This document shows positions 40,402 to 51,540 of a DNA stretch of 64,000 bases, one piece after another; position 1 is the stretch's first letter; the number at the start of each line of letters is the position of its first letter. Source of the DNA: Vishniacozyma victoriae (Eukaryota; Basidiomycota; Tremellomycetes; Tremellales; Bulleribasidiaceae); assembly GCA_017654735.1 (NCBI GenBank), contig JADPYG010000088.1:992001-1056000 (forward strand), read 5' to 3'. A program made the translations under genes and the position numbers. The notes under the pieces were generated by a model, which ran no database searches, was not told the DNA's origin, and worked only from the letters and a program-made list of their open reading frames with translations.

Positions 40402-41606
40402 ATGTCGGTCTCGATGCCCATACGACCACGCGCAAGCTCCTATCTCAACGATCCACCCGCTGAACCGAGCGACGTCCCCTTCGGCTCAATCCTGCTCAAT
40501 GGGTCAAATACAAGTGGCGCCCGAGATTATTCCCCTGGACCACCTTCGGTGACGTCGTCAGAACACAGTCACGAATCAGTAGCTACTCGGACATCCCAGC
40601 AGAGCGTTTCGTTCGCACCTCTTCCCGTCATTCCACCTGAATTGAAGAGACGAAATAGTATCACATTAGGTGTGGCGGCTAGGAAGAATCTATTGAGTAG
40701 CGGTCCGGATAATATGTATCCTAATCCTGGAAAGAGACCGGATCCGAGTGGGATTCAGAAGGTTTATATGAACGATGCGGACTGGGAGGAGTACAAGAGG
40801 AAACATGACGAGAAGAACGGGTTAGTCACACCTCACCACCGGGATATTGAGACGAGCCGAGGCTGATATGCAGTAATGATGTTCCGGATTTAGGGGATTT
40901 GGTAAAGGATGGAGCCAAGAACCTATGGCGTAAGGTCAGATCTTCACCTCGTTCCGAAAATCTAGGAGCGAGTCCAACACCGTCTACTTCCAGTATCAAT
41001 TCGGCCGCTACGAATAGTAGTAACAACAACAGTAAAATCGGTTCCAGCCCCAGTGCAGGCAACAGTCTCTTATCAAACCTGACTTCGCCTAGGGTCGCCA
41101 TGCGCCGGCGTGGGGGTTCTGATCCGTCCCAACTTCCTACCGTTTCAAATACCATGACGAAACAACCTGATTTACCTGATGTAGAAGAAGAGGCGCTTAG
41201 TCGGATGCAATCAGCCGAAGCACCAATTCACCAGCACTCCACCTCGCCTGGGCTAAGTCGTCAAATATTGAGTTGGCATAAGCAACAGACGGATCAGGAG
41301 ACGGTGGAAGGGAAACATCATCCTCCATCTCCACCACCTCGGGTCGAAGACGTTGTTCCTTCCATGGACGAAGTTCAAGATTCCCCAGGTGACGGTGTTC
41401 AGGAGACTATTGTGGAGGAGATGGAGATGGAAGATGATCTTGAAGGGGGTGGGGCGCTTGGACTGGAGAAGGTCGATATAAGGTCTGAAGCTGGGGATGT
41501 ACCTGAATGGAAACAGGATTGGACGAGCTCGACGACAAATACGAAAACGAGAAGAGATCCGGATGTGTTGGGTTTCGACACGAGGAGGTTTGAGGCTGGT
41601 AATTAG
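40402..41606 (+). CDS. Hypothetical low-complexity protein, about 380 residues
   Basis: Two exons joined by a 57-nt intron near 40819. The protein starts MSVSMPIRPRASSYLNDPPA and is largely Ser/Pro/Glu-rich, with RRNSITLGVAARKNLLSSGP and PNPGKRPDPSGIQKVYMNDA as the most ordered-looking parts. A DDLEGGGALGLEKVDIRSEA segment and VLGFDTRRFEAGN form the end. It has no signal peptide or membrane span. RRNSI is a possible basophilic kinase or 14-3-3 site. No family is recognised; it looks disordered and could be a lineage-restricted regulator. Confidence 0.6.
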
Positions 41607-41862
41607 TTGATGATAAGCCACATAGAGAGGCTGGGAGATTCAAGGGATCGTCTGTTGTACATTAGAGTGTCATTGTTAGATTCGCCCAAATATCGTACAT
41701 CATATGCATCACCTTGTACGAATGCATATACAAGCATAAAAGGTGCCCCACTTGACATGAAATGAACGACTTCGCGACGTGCCTCCAGACGACTTTATTG
41801 CTTCTGTTACCTCACTACATCATGTCATAGCCTTACACGTATCTATCCTCAGCATAGTCACC

Positions 41863-44800
41863 ATGCCCACAGGCCAATTGCCGATATGTCATTACCCGCA
41901 AGGAGGCATCGCAAAATCAGCAGGAGGTAGAGGGATCTTTCGCGATGCCGCCGGAGAACCCATAAGGATATGGGTCGACTATATGCTCAAATCCGCTAGA
42001 TCCATGATAAAAGCAGCTCAAGTATGTCCCGCTGCTCTTCTCATAACCTAGTTGACGACAGCATGAGGATGAAATAGATAGCGATACCTCAATAGCATCG
42101 GCATATCATTACGAGCCCGAAACGCAATTATTGATACTTCATCCCTCGAGTCATCATATCTTTGATGCGTATTGTCATCCCGATTGGCTCACGGCTAGGA
42201 GTAGGAAGAGATATGACAAGTATAGGGAGGTACATGGCGACGAGGAGGAAGAATGGACTAGGAAAGTATTATTGAAAGAGTCTTGGGTTTGGAGGTGCAT
42301 TGCGGCTGGAAGGTTCTTGGTATGTCCGGTCCTAGTACCTGTCCGAATACTAACGAATTAGGGGGAAACTGATGATTGGGGAGGATGTAGAGTCGGAGGG
42401 TGAGTGCTTTCATATTACCTGAAGAGATATGCTGAGCCTAGACCACCGAAAGGACAGGTGGTGGATGTTCAAACAGACGTAGATATGGCCACACTCAACG
42501 ACGGTGTTGAACGGAAAGTATCGGGCGATGATATCGACGTAGACATGGATGTCAACATGGAGCTCGACGAGCTGGAAGAAGAGATGGAGAAAGATATCAA
42601 GCCATCCCTTCACCTCGAGGCCGTCGATATTCCGGATTCGATGGATATTCAAATCGAGTTACACACTCCGTCTCAGCCTCTCAACGATGCTCCACCTTAT
42701 GATATTCCGCCGGTGGAAGAAAAGCAAGATATGGATCCAGTGGCTGAGGAGAAGGAAATATCGCCTCCTTCCGTAAGGAGGTCCAGTCGGAGATCACGCT
42801 CTACGACCCAACTCGTACAAGTGAAGAACGAGCTGGAATCAAGCGACGAAGAACCGTTGTCTTCCAAACCTCAACCTACAAAGGGCGCAAGGAACGATCA
42901 ACCATCAGAATCGACCCCGAACGCCCACGGCAAGATTAGCTCCGCCGCTTCACTAGCAGAAGAGGAAGTTTTCGATATATCAATGCTGGATAGTGGACCG
43001 TCCTCTCAATTCCAGTCGCCTCCGCCTAGACCTCCGGTGGTGGAAGGCAAGATATTTAGTGGACTAGTCTTCTGGGTTGATCTAGGTATGAAGAACCGGG
43101 GGGACTTGCTGAAGGAGATTAAGGTAAGCTGGCATTTCTCCTCGCATGTGATACAGCTGACATCTAGACTGCTGGTGGGAAAATTGTGGCGGATCATGAG
43201 GATGCGACTCATGTTTTGATATACAAATTCGCTCAACAAGCTGCCCAGTGGAAGGAGACGATTACGAGATTGGCATATAGGGGAGTTTGGTTTCTCTCTC
43301 CTGAATGGGCAAAAAAGAGTGCGGCCGAGAAGAAGAGGCTACCAGAGATGGACTTTGTGCTGCCTGGAGGTCACATCGCTGGTGATGCACTCGCAAGTGA
43401 GTCATTTCTCTTGCCCGTCCTCAACAGCCGCCGGCCTCGCTGACGGTAGATGACGATATGGCGATCGACATCTTTGACGCAGATATCCGAGAAGCGCATG
43501 ATCTCGCCATGAAACACGACTGGCCGATCGAAGACGTCGCGCACCGGCTCGTCGCCAAGGTATGTCAACCGATATATGAGTAGCCTTGCTGATGTATAGC
43601 ACCCAAAATTACCTTTCGGGCAATGGAGGACCCTTTATGATGCCTGGAAACTCCGTGGTAGCTCTCTGCCTGTAAAACCAAAACCGAAATCCAAGCCCAA
43701 AGCCTCGGCTTTCGCGCCTCTCCAGGAGAGTGTTCTGCAGGTGAAGACTGAGGTGGCGAACGCCTCGCCGACCAGTAATCAGCTTCGCCGTCGCCTCAAC
43801 ACGCAGGAACTCGAAGCCATCTTTGCCGAGGAGTCATGGATGTACTACAAGGTCTGTGCCAGCAACATGGGCGATTTTGCAAAATTTCTAGTTGGCAAGG
43901 TGGGTCATGCTTTTCTTAGAGTCTGATCTCCGACTGACGAAGCAGTACAAGAACTACACCACTGGATCTTGGGGCGTTTATTACGGAGAATGGCTCGGCG
44001 GACGCGGTAGATGGGCGACAGCACCTCGGACTTTTCAGGGTGCGATTTTGACACCGGAGGAACTTCAGGAAGGGCCAATCAAACAAGTCCCAACGCCACG
44101 CAGAAATACAGTCCAACTGCCGGATCAAAGTATCAGGCTTCCCAAATCTGAGACGGCGACAGCTTTCAGTACTTATTTTGGGCATGCTGAGGACCGCATC
44201 GTCATCAATGCGTCTTTAGGGGAGCACATGGAAGCTTTAGTGAGTCTCGATGACTCTTTCCATTCCGATCGCTGATGGGAAGTATCCCGCGTATACCGCC
44301 AGAGCATGGGAGAAACTGGCTCGGGAGTGGAAAGATGGCGTTGACACATTTGCCGAGTTTGGTGCTCGTTGGGACGGCAAACCTGACCCAGAGCATGAAA
44401 TGCTGGAAGGAGCAGAAGATGCGCCAGTCACACCGGTCACCGGAGCGTTGCCATATACAGAAGACGAGGAATTGGCAATGGGTCAATTCGTTCTACATCA
44501 GGAGAGTGAGGGGAAACACGTCACTGGTGGCTCTTGGTCTATATTCGCCGAGGTTGTGAGTACCTTTTCTGCTCACATGGATCGAGCTGACGGGCAGTAT
44601 CCCCAACGCTCTAAATCAGCTTTGGCGGAGCATTACCGCAGGTACAAATCGAGGATCATGGATACCGTACACCGTTATAACGAGAACATAGAAGCGAACA
44701 CAGAGGACCTCGAGGATCCCGATCCGTCGTACTCGGACCGCTCGCCATCGCCGGTCGCTTCTGGCTCACAGCCGAAACCGAAGAAGCAGAAGGTAGCGGT

Positions 44801-45499
44801 CAGCAAGAAAGATTATGAAGATCTAGCAAAGTTCATCGTGGATAATATCGCGGAGGGAGACGTTCCTGATAGCAAAGACTTTGCAGCGTTTAGTAAAGAT
44901 GTGAGTCAACAGTCCGCGGGAATGGAGAGAGAGCTGATGGAAGCACCCCGAAAGGTCCGGTTCGAGCTGGTATACAATCTGGCATAGAGATAAATACCGT
45001 TCTACGCTCTTACCACTCATCGACGAATTGCGCCGCGCGGCTACTCCTCGGTCACAGTCATCGCAGGTTCGAGCTGCAAGAGCTGGATCCCGACCACATC
45101 CGAACGCGTACACTGATGAGGAAGAAACGCAAATGGCAGAGTTCATCGTTCGGCATGTCCCGTCCGACAGACCGCCAAAGGTAGCGGATTGGAATAAGTT
45201 CCAGCGAAGCGTACGTCCTATACCATTGCCTTCTAACGTCGAGCTTATGATAGCATACAAAACGTACAGCGCCATCCTGGATGGAACATTACAGAGTCTA
45301 CAAACCACGAATTGATGGGCTAGTAGAAGAGATAAAGGCTACGAATCCATCAATAGCAAGACATCCTTCTGGGACTGTGCAGGATGCTATTGAATTAGGA
45401 TCGGAGGAGGAGGAAGAAGAGGAAGTGGAGGAGATTGTACCGATTCGACCGCCCAGAAGCCGGAGTCGGAGATCGGATGTCATTATAATTGAAGATTAG
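41863..45499 (+). CDS. Rap1-like protein: BRCT domains and six Myb-like repeats
   Basis: A 1052-residue, 12-exon gene whose exon lengths sum exactly to a complete frame. Residues 25-139 look like a first BRCT (IRIWVDYMLKSARSMIKAAQ, TQLLILHPSSHHIFDAYCHP, LLKESWVWRCIAAGRFL). An acidic linker follows (VDMDVNMELDELEEEMEKDI). A second BRCT covers about 360-450 (KIFSGLVFWVDLGMKNRGDL, TAGGKIVADHEDATHVLIYK, GVWFLSPEWAKKSA). From residue 455 on six Myb-like units follow; the clearest are YTEDEELAMGQFVLHQ...SKSALAEHYRRYKSRI and YTDEEETQMAEFIVRH...APSWMEHYRVYKPRI, which fit the Rap1/TERF2IP Myb pattern. It ends VEEIVPIRPP and DVIIIED. BRCT plus Myb in one protein is the Rap1 architecture, so a telomere or chromatin role is the leading inference; it is not proven. 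Confidence 0.7.
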
Positions 45500-45838
45500 G
45501 AGTGTGTCTTGGCTCTTGGTTGTATCAATGCTGGATAATGCAAGATCGTTTGTATTCTCATAAGCACTGCGCTCGCAGACCCAGCTTTGACACTAATCTC
45601 CAATAGGTCTAGGGATACGCATGACGTGTATATCACTGAAGTCAGACTTCAAGGCTGTCAAATTCGACCCGTCAGAGCTAAGTGAATGTCAATAAACGAT
45701 TGAACAACGCCGGTATATTTGCAGACGTATGTTGGTTGTGTCTTGCAAGCAATTATACATACTCTCTGAGCTAAATCTATACCCATCCAGGGCTGAGTCA
45801 AGTGTCCGGCTTCCCTTTCCCCCCTAATTTTCCATCAT
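45500..45838. other. Convergent intergenic region
   Basis: 339 bp between the RAP1-like stop and the stop of the Axl2-like gene. No gene or repeat recognised; it should hold both 3' UTRs. Confidence 0.4.
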
Positions 45839-48800
45839 CTAGAACGCATGAGGCGAGTTCTCAAGTGCAAACTGTGGACTCTTGAGCCTGTCAACTACCC
45901 TGCAATTGTCAGCATCTACTACCGGAAAAGATGCGAAGAGACTTACTCGACAATGACTCTACCCACGACTCGCTCTTGAGCTGGCTCGTAGCCGAATTGA
46001 CTAGGATCCGACCTCCTCTTGTCCCTTGGCAAGATCTCCACGATCTTCAACGTAGTGACGTCTCCAGCGTTCGCGAGTGCTGGAACACCCCACAACTCTA
46101 GCTCCCTCGCATCAAAGTGAAGCCAGGTAGGTAGACTTCCACCACCTTCTACTTCTGCTCGGTACGATGAAGGGGGATTCGAAGACCAAGTGGCGGCTGA
46201 TAATGCGATCCTAGGTGGTGGGCTGATTGTTGGGTGCATCGAGAATGTCTCGTTGGCACATGCAATCACTCGTCCGTCGGAAGTCATTGATTTGGGTCGA
46301 TGCATCATGTGTGGTTGTGGTCGAGTGATTTCACGAGCAAAAGATCCAACTTGGGGCAAAGGTGGTGACATGGCGATTTCGTGTTCTGGAATTGCTCGGA
46401 TAGTAGATGCTCTAGGGTCGTATGAGTTCCTGGGATTGGATGAGATCATCGATACGCCCCGTGTAGCATCTGATCCGGGTGAACCAAAGATTGATGAGGC
46501 TGGGTATCCTAATCCATGAACTTCGGTTGTATCGGCATCGTCGAATGCGGAATCCGCGACACTCTGTCGATATCCCCCTTGACCTATGGCTGGACCCAAT
46601 GCAGCGAAGTTTGTGTGACTCAATCGATGCGTGGCATGTTCTGCCGGTCGAGGGTTGCGTGTCTCGAGTGACTGCCTTTCTGCCATGGAAACGATAGCTG
46701 GGCCTTCAGCATCGGTATCACCACTTTCATCTTCTTCATCAATACTCCTGAATCCACCTGTACTGTCGAATCGGTTGGCCCCAGTGTATCCAGAAGAGGG
46801 CCCAGAAGAGCCGCTACTTGATGCAAGAGTGTGGGATAGAGAGTCGTCGTTTGAACTACCGTGGAATTCAGAGAATTCGGGCGAGTTGAGGGTATGTTGA
46901 CTGGCCAAATTGGCTAGTCGCGAAGGCGAGTTGTTTCGAGGATACCGAGGAACGAAATTCTCTCGTGGTCGGGGAATTGATGCGGTAGTTGATAATCGAT
47001 TATTGGGCCCTTCATTGCTCTGATCATTCTCGACCGAAGACCACTGGAACGATTCTCTTGATTCCCAACTAGCTCTTGAAGAACCGGACGAAGAACCGAA
47101 TGTCTGATCGAAAGATGAAGCCGATTGAGAAGGTCGATCCATAGGATCCCTAATTGAGATAACATCGCCTTGACCAAAGAAACTGCCATGAGACGAATTG
47201 GGTGGTGGAACCTCTTCGACTTTCTTGATATTCGCTTGTTCTCCCCAGCCAAAGATCCCACGAAGACCGTCTAATCGATGTGGTTTCTCCTGCATCTCCG
47301 GCGATCGAGGTCCATCGGCCGAAGGCGAGCGGATATGGAACCCAGAGAATTTGGCAAATTCACCAAGCAAGTTACGGGGTGGGTCGGCATTGTGAGACTT
47401 TCGGAATGGATCTTGACCTGGTGATCCGACTACGAATGAATCCCCATCATCCATCGCTTTCTCATCTGCTTCCTTGTTCTTTCTCCTCCTTCGGCAGCAG
47501 AACCATAGAAGCAAGAGTAGCAAGATCAAGCCAAGAACTCCAAAAACGACCCCAATAGCGATCCTTGCTCCCATTGAAAGACCACCACCGCCTCCTGACG
47601 ATTCCTTGCCGGTGGTCGAGGGCAACACAGTGGTTCCGCCAGTAGGCGGTGAGTTTGTGATTCCCTCCATGGCGATAGTCAAGGTCGAAGTGGCAACATT
47701 GCCAGTCTGACCAGCAGTAAATTCGACCTCGACATGATCGTACCCTGGGCTCTGAGGAGCATTGCCTTCCAAGGTAAGATTGCCTTCGTGGAAAGTAAGC
47801 CACTGAGCGGCTTCGGTGGGGAAAACGGTCGTGTTGATTGACGCGGTCGCCGCTAGAACAGTCATGTTGAGTGGAGTAGTGGTTTCCTGGACGTACGGCG
47901 AGAGATCGAATTGAAACTCTGACCCTGGTTTGGCGGTGACATTCGGAAACTCGAGGGTTGTGAACGGGTATGGGAGAATGTCGAGACCAATGTATGCAAC
48001 GAGTTCGAGGGTGTTCGACGCGTTTGTCGACGCGACTGTGAGGGGTACAGCTAGAGGGGTGACTGTGCCGTTGATAAACTCGTCGGGTGTCTTGCCAGTG
48101 ATTCGGCCGGAACTATCATCAGCATTTTACTCGATATAAAAACTTACTTGTCGATAGACAACCACGAGAACTCGGGGCTATCCAAGCTAAGGGTGACCTG
48201 ATCTGCGGTAGCAGCTTGTCCCCCAATCAGGATATCCGAGATGTCGACCTGATAGTCCACATCCTGCCTGACCTTGGTGACAATATCGGAAAAGTTCGAC
48301 GTCTTATCCACCTCGATGCCCTCACCAGTACCGACTTCAATGATGAAACTAGTCTGAGCTCCGGTATATCCCCAGAAGTCGGATCCAGTCGCGACAATCG
48401 TAAAAGTTCCTTCGGCGGGCGCGACTCCGTTAAAAGTCATGGTGTTGTTGTTGAATGTTAGCCAGGAGGGTAAAGTGGTTGTACCCCTTTCTCGTGCCGA
48501 GAAGAATAGGTCACCGTTGACGGGATCTGTACGCGATAGTCGGAATGTCTCGTATAAGAATCCAAGGGAGAAAGACCAGTATGGAGGGACAGTGATTCCA
48601 CCTCCTCCTGATAATCGCTGGACTGATGCAAGCTCGCCCACAGTGTCGTTTGAGATCTGAGTGTTGAATCCCTGGTGTACAGCGGGTGCAGTGTATTCGG
48701 TGACGATCAGGTCGAATGTCGAGTCGGTTGTTCCCTCATTATCCCTAGCCGTGATAGTGATGGTCTGCTGGCCCTCGTCAGAAGCTGTAGGTGTCCCGTA

Positions 48801-49034
48801 CAAAGCGGCCGAGCCAGAGTTGAATTGAAGCCACGATGGCAGATCGCTGGTAGTATACGAGATGGTACCGGCAGTGGTGTTGAATGTTCCAGGTAGTAGC
48901 GTAAAGACAAAAGTCTGACCGATACGCGCCACGGGTGGTTGCTGGTCCATAAGTGGGTAGTTTAGGTTCGGTGCCGCCTGGACACCGGAAAGAAGGACCG
49001 CTAGGGTCAGGAGGGCGTTCATGGCAAGAGCCAT
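45839..49034 (-). CDS. Axl2/Bud10-like cadherin-fold plasma-membrane protein
   Basis: Single-pass type I membrane protein. Signal peptide MALAMNALLTLAVLLSGVQA (a second ATG lies four codons in), then four dystroglycan-type cadherin-like repeats marked by SDLPSWLQFNSGSAALYGTP, TTLPSWLTFNNNTMTFNGVA and ELELWGVPALA-like blocks, with several NxT/S sites. A membrane span (ARIAIGVVFGVLGLILLLLL) is followed by the CRRRRK stop-transfer, and a long Ser/Pro-rich cytoplasmic tail. The cadherin-like unit at the very C-terminal side (HPTISPPPRIALSAATWSSN, EVEGGGSLPTWLHFDARELE) is unusual in position. Two introns; the last adds VDRLKSPQFALENSPHAF. In yeast Axl2 marks axial bud sites and interacts with septins. 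Confidence 0.78.
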
Positions 49035-49822
49035 GTTAGATCGTGGTCGGCGCGATAGATGGTGTTCGGCCGATCGAGTCGAGTATATGAAACCTTATCA
49101 AAAGGTGCTTGCGAGTGTGTTGTAAATGAAAGTTGATAGTCGAAAAAGCGAATGAATGTTCCTAATGAATGTCCTCTTTGATATATCCTGTTGTTTCTAA
49201 TCCTTATTGACAGTGTCCTAAAATCCTCTGATCCAGTCGTGTTCGTCCTTCTTCGTCAAGAAAAAGTCGTAAAGTAGCCGTCGTTCAACGTGGCAATATA
49301 ATGAATGGGTAGATGATGAGTGGGTTGGCGAAAGAGAGGGTAATCGATACCCAGATGCAGTAAACGGAAACAAGAAGTAAAGTAAAGCAAACCAACAAAG
49401 ACGACCAAATTGTCAGTATAGGGTCACGTTAGCATACTCAGCAAGACGAGGCTAGGTACAGCCAATTGTGAGCTCAGTGTGCCAGGTATAGAGAGTCACG
49501 CGTTACAATTGACCTAGGGTAATCTCTTGAAATGACACCGAAAATCAAACGCGTCGCGTACACTTTATTTCCACTTGCAGTATATTTCAATTTGATTTTC
49601 AGGGGTTTGGCTGTAAATCTCAGAACGCGCAAAAGGGTGCATATCCTCGGTTGGCTACAAGTCACGAACGCCGCTGCACATTTGTCCGGGTTCCTAGGTC
49701 GGGGAAGACACTTACATATATCACAGCTAGTTACGCCATGGCGTTCATCGTCATTTATATTATACATGTCATCACCACACTAAGTCACTCTATGAACAAT
49801 CGATCTCACATGATAGGCTATG
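49035..49822. other. Long intergenic region before the DUF7702 gene
   Basis: 788 bp between the Axl2-like ATG (both genes on the minus strand) and the stop of the DUF7702 gene. Should hold the Axl2 promoter and DUF7702 3' UTR. The AT-rich start (49130-49230) and a GCGAAAGAGAGGG stretch stand out slightly. ORFs up to about 110 codons on both strands lack start context and family features. Confidence 0.4.
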
Positions 49823-50961
49823 TCACGCCGCCTGCCTGCCTTTCACACTTCCCGCGAGCTCGTGTTCGTGAAGACTCTCTTCTGGTCGCTTGTTCCTATG
49901 ATCGTACGGTACGAAGAGGTGTTTCGGCATGGTCACCAGCCAAACGGCTCGAAGGAGGAGTGCGAGCGTCACAGCTTCAGTCATGACGCTCATGATATAT
50001 TCAGCTACCAACTCCTTCTGCCTCAATCCATTTCGACCATACTGCGGATCAGCTCACGCCTGAGTTGTGTAAGGGACTAACGTTGGTAGGGAGGTAGTAG
50101 CTATACTGCCAGTCGGCTGAACTAAGTATCCCATAGATCCCTCTCAGAATCAAGAATGGAGCGGTAGAAGCGATCCACCAAAGGGCTTCCTTCGGTTTAT
50201 TGAGTCTTTGGGCTTTTCGGAATATAATTCCCACCATGACGAACGCCGCGAAAATGGCGACAAAGAAGATACATTGGCCGACGATTCGGAGGTGTTGGCC
50301 GGTCTGGACTCTCGGGATGGATCCTGGATCGGCGAGTTCAGCGGGAGTAGCTCGGGATAAGCCTCCGGTGATCATTGAGCCTGACATCAGCGAGAACAAA
50401 GATGTGGTATGCGAGTACTCACTACCGACAATAAGGAGGACGTTTGCGGGAATAAGGCCTGTGGTGTGAGTAACTTGCCTCACTTCATCGTACTCACTCC
50501 ATTCGAACCAGAAGGCGACATGGGTGAATCGGTGGAGACACTTGTTTCGACCTTCAGGAATGTCGGGATAGAGCATAGAAGTACCAAAGGTCTCTTTCTC
50601 GTATCCGACAATGATGAATCTATCGTCAGAACAGTCGCCAAACTGCATGATATCCTTACAGGATGCCGAGAACGAGGGCGAAATATCCTGATTGTCAGCT
50701 TTGAATCTCGTATTACCAACAACACTCACCCTCAGTGCCGAGAATAAGAGAAGCGATAAGCCAATCGAAATTATCATACAAATGAACAGCCCATCCGAGA
50801 CTGGCGATATTCGCTCCAATTCGAATAAGGTTGAATATAAATACCGAAAAGATGTGTCGTTTCGCTCGTCGAGTAAACAAGCAAAAGAGGGTGAAAGCGA
50901 ATGCGAAGAGGTAGAAAATGAGGAAGACAATGGCTGCTGCTCCTTGTCTTGGGTCTTTCAT
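49823..50961 (-). CDS. Seven-transmembrane fungal protein, DUF7702 family
   Basis: Spliced: MKDPRQGAAAIVFLIFYLFA, FAFTLFCLFTRRAKRHIFSV, FIFNLIRIGANIASLGWAVH, LYDNFDWLIASLILGTEGYF, ALVLGILFIIVG-type and FIIVGYEKETFGTSMLYPDI, TTGLIPANVLLIVGGSMITG, LRIVGQCIFFVAIFAAFVMV, EALWWIASTAPFLILRGIYG, ILSSADWQYSYYLPTNYGRN and AEYIMSVMTEAVTLALLLRA. Seven membrane segments and the RxxYxxL region with the late YxRxGxxxxxxxEYxM block fit the fungal DUF7702 family, which has no known function. Four introns. One intron lies at about 50051-50089. Confidence 0.75.
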
Positions 50962-51060
50962 TGTATGTCTCTTTGATTTATGTTGTTGAAGTTGTCTGAT
51001 AGTAGAAAAACAGTGCACCTTTTGGCTCTCGCTTTCGGTCGGTTCCCATCTCGGACAAAG

Positions 51061-51083
51061 GACGTTGCGCTTCGACGTTGCGC
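51061..51083 (+). repeat. Direct repeat GACGTTGCGC, two copies
   Basis: The 10-mer occurs at 51061-51070 and 51074-51083, 13 bp apart, in the shared promoter. Possibly a paired transcription-factor site. Confidence 0.6.
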
Positions 51084-51192
51084 AGATCTTACGTCAGATT
51101 TTCAGGGTAAATTCTTCGGGCAACCGGGCAGCACGTGGCGCCGCGTGAGTAGGGCAAGCTTTCCTTCCCAGGTAACTTATATCCCTGGCACT

Positions 51193-51224
51193 ATCCTATA
51201 TCCCGCTTTTATCCTATATCCCGC
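51193..51224 (+). repeat. Direct repeat ATCCTATATCCCGC, two copies
   Basis: Exact 14-mers at 51193-51206 and 51211-51224, 18 bp apart; related TTATATCCC and ATACATCCC stretches flank them. Confidence 0.7.
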
Positions 51225-51475
51225 ATACATCCCACCGTGCTTGGCAGCTCTTGTCTTGGCCTCCTTGTTCCCCTGCCGAGATGCAACCCTGGAAATACCC
51301 AAGACGGTAAAAGACCCAAGAGACCTATGGGAATGGGGATGACGACTGACTTTCAAGACATGACTGCCCGCTCACACGGCGGTACTTTTGTTCGATATAT
51401 CCGTTCACACTGATTGTTCGGTTTCCCGAGAGGCGGCCCCACGGGCCGGAATGATCTTGTGAGGGACTTTGGGCA

Positions 51476-51482
51476 TATATAA
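51476..51482 (+). promoter_or_regulatory. TATA element of the MFS permease gene
   Basis: TATATAA 59 bp before the ATG at 51541, in AT-rich context (GGGCATATATAACG). Confidence 0.55.
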
Positions 51483-51540
51483 CGTGATTCTCGAGGTGGT
51501 CAGCTGATCTCACTGACAAGAGTCTCCTATCTCATAAACA

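Larger units (their letters stand above)
50962..51540. other. Divergent promoter region, DUF7702 / MFS permease
   Basis: 579 bp between start codons. Carries two short direct repeat pairs (51061-51083 and 51193-51224) and a TATATAA (51476-51482) before the MFS gene. CCGAGAGGCGGCCCCACGGGCCGG near 51427 is GC-rich. Confidence 0.5.

Noticed and set aside
42396..42445. In-frame TGA in the RAP1-like gene, suggesting a split gene
   Set aside because: A 42-nt intron (42400-42441, GTGAGT...CTGAGCCTAG) removes it and the exon sums close.
49474..49783. Overlapping ORFs of about 90-110 codons between AXL2-like and DUF7702 genes
   Set aside because: Both strands open, no family motifs, no plausible splice partners; treated as non-coding.
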